In this document: piece after piece, positions 4,214 to 6,964 of the stretch | Numbering within the stretch: the stretch's first letter is position 1 | How the letters are laid out: each line of letters opens with the position of its first letter | From: DASZZX01 sp036260415 | Lineage (GTDB): Bacteria > Actinomycetota > Nitriliruptoria > Nitriliruptorales > JAHWKO01 | NCBI GenBank assembly: GCA_036260415.1 | Contig: DASZZX010000016.1 | Coordinates: forward strand, 1 to 6,964 | Length of the DNA stretch: 6,964 bases | Reading direction: 5' to 3' | Notes under the pieces: model-generated | What the model was told of the DNA's origin: nothing | Seen by the model: the letters and a program-made list of their open reading frames with translations, nothing else | The model's database searches: none | Position numbers and translations under genes: made by a program

Positions 4214-6766
4214 GTGTGGACCATCCGTCGCCTTGCCGCCGTCGCCGTCACCGCGCTGCTGACAGCCGGGCTTCCGGTGATCCCGGCCGCAGGACGACCG
4301 CCGACCGCCGACGTCCGCAGGATCACCGTCGCGCATTGGCGCCCCGCGCCCGGCGGCCTCCAGGCGGCAGGTTGGTTGGAGTCCGCCCCGCTGACCGCAG
4401 GCGACATCGTGATGGTGGGGGCCGACTGGGGGGGTGACCCCGACGTCGAGGTGCAGGTCCGCGGCCGAGTGCAGGGTGGTTGGGGCGGCTGGCGACCGCT
4501 GCGCCTGCCGTCCGACGAGCACCACCCGGACCCCGGTACCGGCGAAGCCGCCCGCGAACGACCCGGCCCCAGCGAGCCCGTGTGGCTGGGCCGTCTCGAC
4601 GACCTCCAGCTGCGGCTCCGCGGGGCAGGGCCGCGCGACGTCACACTCCACGCGGTCGAACTGGCAGGGGGTGACGGGGTCCACTACCTGCCCCCCGAGC
4701 TGCGCTCGGTGCCGGCCGCCCAGGCCGCTCCCGCCCAACCGCAGGTCGTCCCGCGCAGCTCGTGGGACCCGCGCAACCAGTGCCGACCGCAGGAGCCGCC
4801 CTCCTACGCACCCGATGTCCGGTTCGCCTACGTGCACCACACCGCGTCGACCAACAGCTACGGCCGTTCGGAAGGTCCCGCGCAGGTGCTGTCGTTCTGC
4901 CTGTACCACGTCAACACCCGCGGGTGGGACGACCTCGGCTACAACGCGCTCGTCGACCGCTATGGCTACGTCTACGAGGGGCGTGCGGGCGGGCTCAGCG
5001 AGCCGGTCATCGGGGCGCACGCGGCCGGCTTCAACGGTGGTTCGTTCGGTGTCGCGATGATCGGCAACTTCGAGAGCTCACCGCCCACTGCGGAGGGCAC
5101 GCAGGCGCTCCGAGGGTTGCTGGCCTGGAAGCTCGACCACCACCACGTCGACCCGCACGGAACGACCACCGAGATCTCCGGCGGCGGGGGGACCAACAAG
5201 ATCGCCAAGGACGATGTCGTCACGCTCCCCACGATCCTGGGCCACCGCGACACCGGCACCACGGCCTGCCCGGGCGGCTACCTGTACCAGTACGTCACCG
5301 GTTCCCTCCGCCAGGACGTCGCCGCCGCGGGCGCACCCAAGCTGTACGGCGGCCCGCAGGCCCCCCGCCGCGCGGAGGAGCAGCCGGTGATCGGCGAGCG
5401 GCCGCACTGGGACGTCCGCGCCACCCGGGCGGGCGAGTGGCAGCTGGAGATCCGAGACCGCGGCGGGCAGATGGTCCGCTCCTCCAACGGGGCCGGTGAC
5501 AGCATCGACCTGCGCTGGGACCTGCGCGACCGCCGCGGGCAGGAGGTCGCCCCCGGGACCTACCAGGCCACACTGCGCATGCTGGGCCAGGACGCCACCC
5601 CGCTCGCCACGGCCTTCCACGTGACGCCGGCCGCGGAGCGCCGCTCCGGCGACGAGCGCATCGCCACCGCGGTCGCGCTGTCGCGCTGGGCGTTCGACGA
5701 ACCACGCCGGACCGAGCGCGGCTTCCCCGTGACCGAGACGGTGGTCATCGCCTCATCCGAGGTGTACGCCGACGCGCTCGTCGCCTCCCCCCTCGCGGGC
5801 TCGTTCGGCAGCCCGGTGCTGCTCACCGGCGGCGCGACCCTGCACCCAGACGCCGCGGAGGAGATCGACCGTCTGGGGGCGACCGAGGCCCTGATCGTCG
5901 GCGGCGAGGCTCGCCTGACAGAGCAGATCGAGCAGGACCTGCAGCAGCGCACCACGATCGAGACCACACGCAGGTTCGCCGGACCCACTCGCTACGACAC
6001 CGCGGCGCGGGTCGCGTGGGAGATCGTTCGGCGCGAGGGTCCCGACGAGGCGCTGCTCGCGCTCGGGGACCACCCCGACCCGTCGCGCGGCTTCCCCGAC
6101 GCCCTGTCCGCGGGGGCGTTCGGTGCCACCTTCGACCTGCCGGTCCTGCTGGTCCAGCGCGACCAGCTGCCGGAGCCGACCCGCTGGGCGCTGGCCAACC
6201 GCCCCTCCGGCGGTGGCAGCGCCAGCGGGCCGTGGGCGGATCGTCTGACGGTGTTCGGCGGGACCGCGGCGGTCAGCCCGGACGTCGAGATGGCGGCATC
6301 GCACGCCGCCGACGGCGCCCCGACCGGGCGCTTCGCCGGCGCGACCCGGTACGACACGTCGCGGCTGGCCGCGCAGGATCAGCTGCGACGCTGGGGCGAG
6401 GCACCACAGGATCCCCAGTCCTACTCCAAGGGGCTGGAGACGGTCCTGGCGACGGGGCAGAACTGGCCGGACGCGCTCGGCGCCGGAGCCGCCGCCGACC
6501 AGCGCGGTGCGGTCTTCCTGCTGGTCGCACCCACCACCCTGGTCGACTCCGCACCCGCCCGCGACTGGCTGCAGGAGCACGCTGCGGCGCTGGTCCACGC
6601 GGTCGCGGCGGGCGGCACCAAGGCCGTCAGCGACGGCGTGCTGCGGGAGGTCGAGGCCATCCTGCGGTCCGACGGACCCAACCGCGATCCTCCCGAGACG
6701 TGGGGACTCGCCGACGGCCCCTTCGCGCTGCCGAGTGCGCCCCGCGGTCGGGCCGGCGGCGCGTAG
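4214..6766 (+). CDS. Secreted N-acetylmuramoyl-L-alanine amidase with three CWB2 cell-wall-binding repeats
   Basis: This 850-residue exported enzyme should cleave the bond between MurNAc and the L-Ala of the stem peptide, then stay attached to the wall. GTG at 4214 has CGGAG 6 bases upstream. Order: signal peptide at residues 1-28 (WTIRRLAAVAVTALLTAGLPVIPAAG); a beta-rich N-domain typical of actinobacterial PGRP amidases, about 35-155; the Amidase_2/PGRP catalytic domain, about 177-370; a FlgD-Ig-like domain, about 394-471 (WDLRDRRGQEVAPGTYQATL); then three CWB2 repeats starting near 475, 585 and 704. Expected zinc ligands are present: the HHT motif (H208/H209), H344 of GHRD and C352, with the 8-residue His-Cys spacing of T7 lysozyme. 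Each CWB2 repeat has the R-x-(A/S)G-x-xR-Y/I-xT entry, and PVLL- or FLL-type strands follow. Three CWB2 copies are the usual set for non-covalent binding to an anionic wall polymer in clostridial proteins. The frame is intact despite a G7 run at 4428-4434. Family is certain; a role in division, growth or wall turnover is inferred. Confidence 0.95.
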   Translation: MWTIRRLAAVAVTALLTAGLPVIPAAGRPPTADVRRITVAHWRPAPGGLQAAGWLESAPLTAGDIVMVGADWGGDPDVEVQVRGRVQGGWGGWRPLRLPSDEHHPDPGTGEAARERPGPSEPVWLGRLDDLQLRLRGAGPRDVTLHAVELAGGDGVHYLPPELRSVPAAQAAPAQPQVVPRSSWDPRNQCRPQEPPSYAPDVRFAYVHHTASTNSYGRSEGPAQVLSFCLYHVNTRGWDDLGYNALVDRYGYVYEGRAGGLSEPVIGAHAAGFNGGSFGVAMIGNFESSPPTAEGTQALRGLLAWKLDHHHVDPHGTTTEISGGGGTNKIAKDDVVTLPTILGHRDTGTTACPGGYLYQYVTGSLRQDVAAAGAPKLYGGPQAPRRAEEQPVIGERPHWDVRATRAGEWQLEIRDRGGQMVRSSNGAGDSIDLRWDLRDRRGQEVAPGTYQATLRMLGQDATPLATAFHVTPAAERRSGDERIATAVALSRWAFDEPRRTERGFPVTETVVIASSEVYADALVASPLAGSFGSPVLLTGGATLHPDAAEEIDRLGATEALIVGGEARLTEQIEQDLQQRTTIETTRRFAGPTRYDTAARVAWEIVRREGPDEALLALGDHPDPSRGFPDALSAGAFGATFDLPVLLVQRDQLPEPTRWALANRPSGGGSASGPWADRLTVFGGTAAVSPDVEMAASHAADGAPTGRFAGATRYDTSRLAAQDQLRRWGEAPQDPQSYSKGLETVLATGQNWPDALGAGAAADQRGAVFLLVAPTTLVDSAPARDWLQEHAAALVHAVAAGGTKAVSDGVLREVEAILRSDGPNRDPPETWGLADGPFALPSAPRGRAGGA

Positions 6767-6790
6767 GGTGGCGCCAGCGTTCGCGGGAGG
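6764..6790 (+). promoter_or_regulatory. Possible -10 hexamer overlapping the amidase stop, and ribosome site of arginine deiminase
   Basis: TAGGGT at 6764-6769 includes the amidase stop codon and equals the hexamer before the MerR gene. It lies 33 bases before GTG at 6797. GGGAGG at 6785-6790 is a strong Shine-Dalgarno, 6 bases from that GTG. No clear -35 is visible, so read-through from the amidase is also possible. Confidence 0.35.
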
Positions 6791-6796
6791 CGGGCG

Positions 6797-6964
6797 GTGG
6801 CAGACGTGGGCGTGCACTCCGAGGTCGGCCGCCTGCGGACGGTCCTCGTCCACCGGCCGGACCTGGAGCTGCGTCGGATCACACCGGCCAACAAGGACGA
6901 GCTGCTGTTCGACGAGCTGCTGTGGGTCGACCGCGCGCAGGAGGAACACGACGCGTTCGTGTCC
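6797..6964 (+). CDS. arcA: Arginine deiminase, N-terminal part (cut by window edge)
   Basis: This cytoplasmic enzyme hydrolyses L-arginine to L-citrulline and ammonia, the first step of the arginine deiminase pathway, which can yield ATP (through carbamoyl phosphate) and buffer acid. The 56 visible codons read VADVGVHSEVGRLRTVLVHR, then PDLELRRITPANKDELLFDE, then LLWVDRAQEEHDAFVS. This matches the family's opening GVxSExGxLxxVLVHRPxxEL strand and the LLFDELLWVxxAxxEHDxF helix. GTG at 6797 is chosen because GGGAGG lies 6 bases upstream; two in-frame GTGs follow at 6806 and 6812 but are worse placed. Family length is about 400-420 residues, so roughly 85% is missing, including the catalytic Cys, His, Asp and Glu. 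Other amidinotransferase-fold enzymes are less likely given the EHDxF segment. It begins 30 bases after the amidase stop; functional linkage to the amidase is not expected. Whether arcB and arcC follow cannot be seen. Confidence 0.92.
   Translation, partial: MADVGVHSEVGRLRTVLVHRPDLELRRITPANKDELLFDELLWVDRAQEEHDAFVS

Noticed and set aside
3293..5020. 575-codon open frame on the minus strand
   Set aside because: It crosses the MerR gene, the small ORF, the intergenic region and the amidase N-terminus. Its translation is Arg/Pro/Ala low-complexity with no recognisable domain; such shadows are common at this GC.
5753..6949. 398-codon open frame on the minus strand
   Set aside because: It is antisense to the CWB2 repeats and the arginine deiminase start, both clearly real. 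It is a shadow.

Overview
The window is very GC-rich. It uses GTG as well as ATG starts, has strong GC bias at third codon positions, and carries actinobacterial-style proteins: a secreted PGRP-type amidase with three CWB2 cell-wall-binding repeats, a MerR regulator and an actinobacterial-type arginine deiminase. This fits a high-GC Actinomycetota chromosome. The CWB2-rich amidase would suit the Nitriliruptoria/Euzebya/Egibacter side of the phylum, but that placement is a guess from gene style. All recognisable genes lie on the + strand.

Layout, left to right. (1) 93-1480: a membrane-anchored or secreted copper oxidase with an N-terminal blue-copper (cupredoxin) domain fused to a two-domain multicopper oxidase. 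Its reading frame is broken by a one-base deletion near 321-325. (2) 1578 to about 2560: a D-lactate dehydrogenase-type D-2-hydroxyacid dehydrogenase, broken by one extra base near 2353-2354, which cuts off the catalytic Glu and His. Its usual C-terminus and stop are also missing. (3) About 2570-3060: a stretch with no recognisable gene. It contains two tandem 28-bp units and an inverted copy of their core, which can form alternative hairpins. (4) 3097-3516: a small MerR-family regulator without an obvious metal-binding cysteine set. (5) 3671-3889: a 72-residue two-helix acidic protein that looks like half of a ferritin-like bundle. (6) 3890-4213: non-coding, with hairpins, a perfect 12-bp palindrome and a likely promoter. 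(7) 4214-6766: an 850-residue exported N-acetylmuramoyl-L-alanine amidase made of a beta-rich N-domain, a PGRP/Amidase_2 domain, a FlgD-Ig-like domain and three CWB2 repeats. (8) 6797-6964: the first 56 codons of arginine deiminase, cut by the window edge.

The genes do not form one obvious pathway. The copper oxidase and the dehydrogenase are adjacent and each carries a single-base frame lesion, so this part may be decaying or may contain assembly errors. The MerR gene and the small helical protein may be a stress or metal-related pair, but only proximity suggests it. The amidase is a cell-wall remodelling enzyme with its own leader. Arginine deiminase begins a new function (arginine to citrulline plus ammonia) 30 bp later. 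A recurring TAG(G/C)(G/T)T hexamer lies 29-36 bases before four of the chosen starts and may be the local -10 element.

I found no convincing undescribed multi-gene system. The most useful leads are the two frame lesions, the tandem/inverted repeat element and the small two-helix protein.
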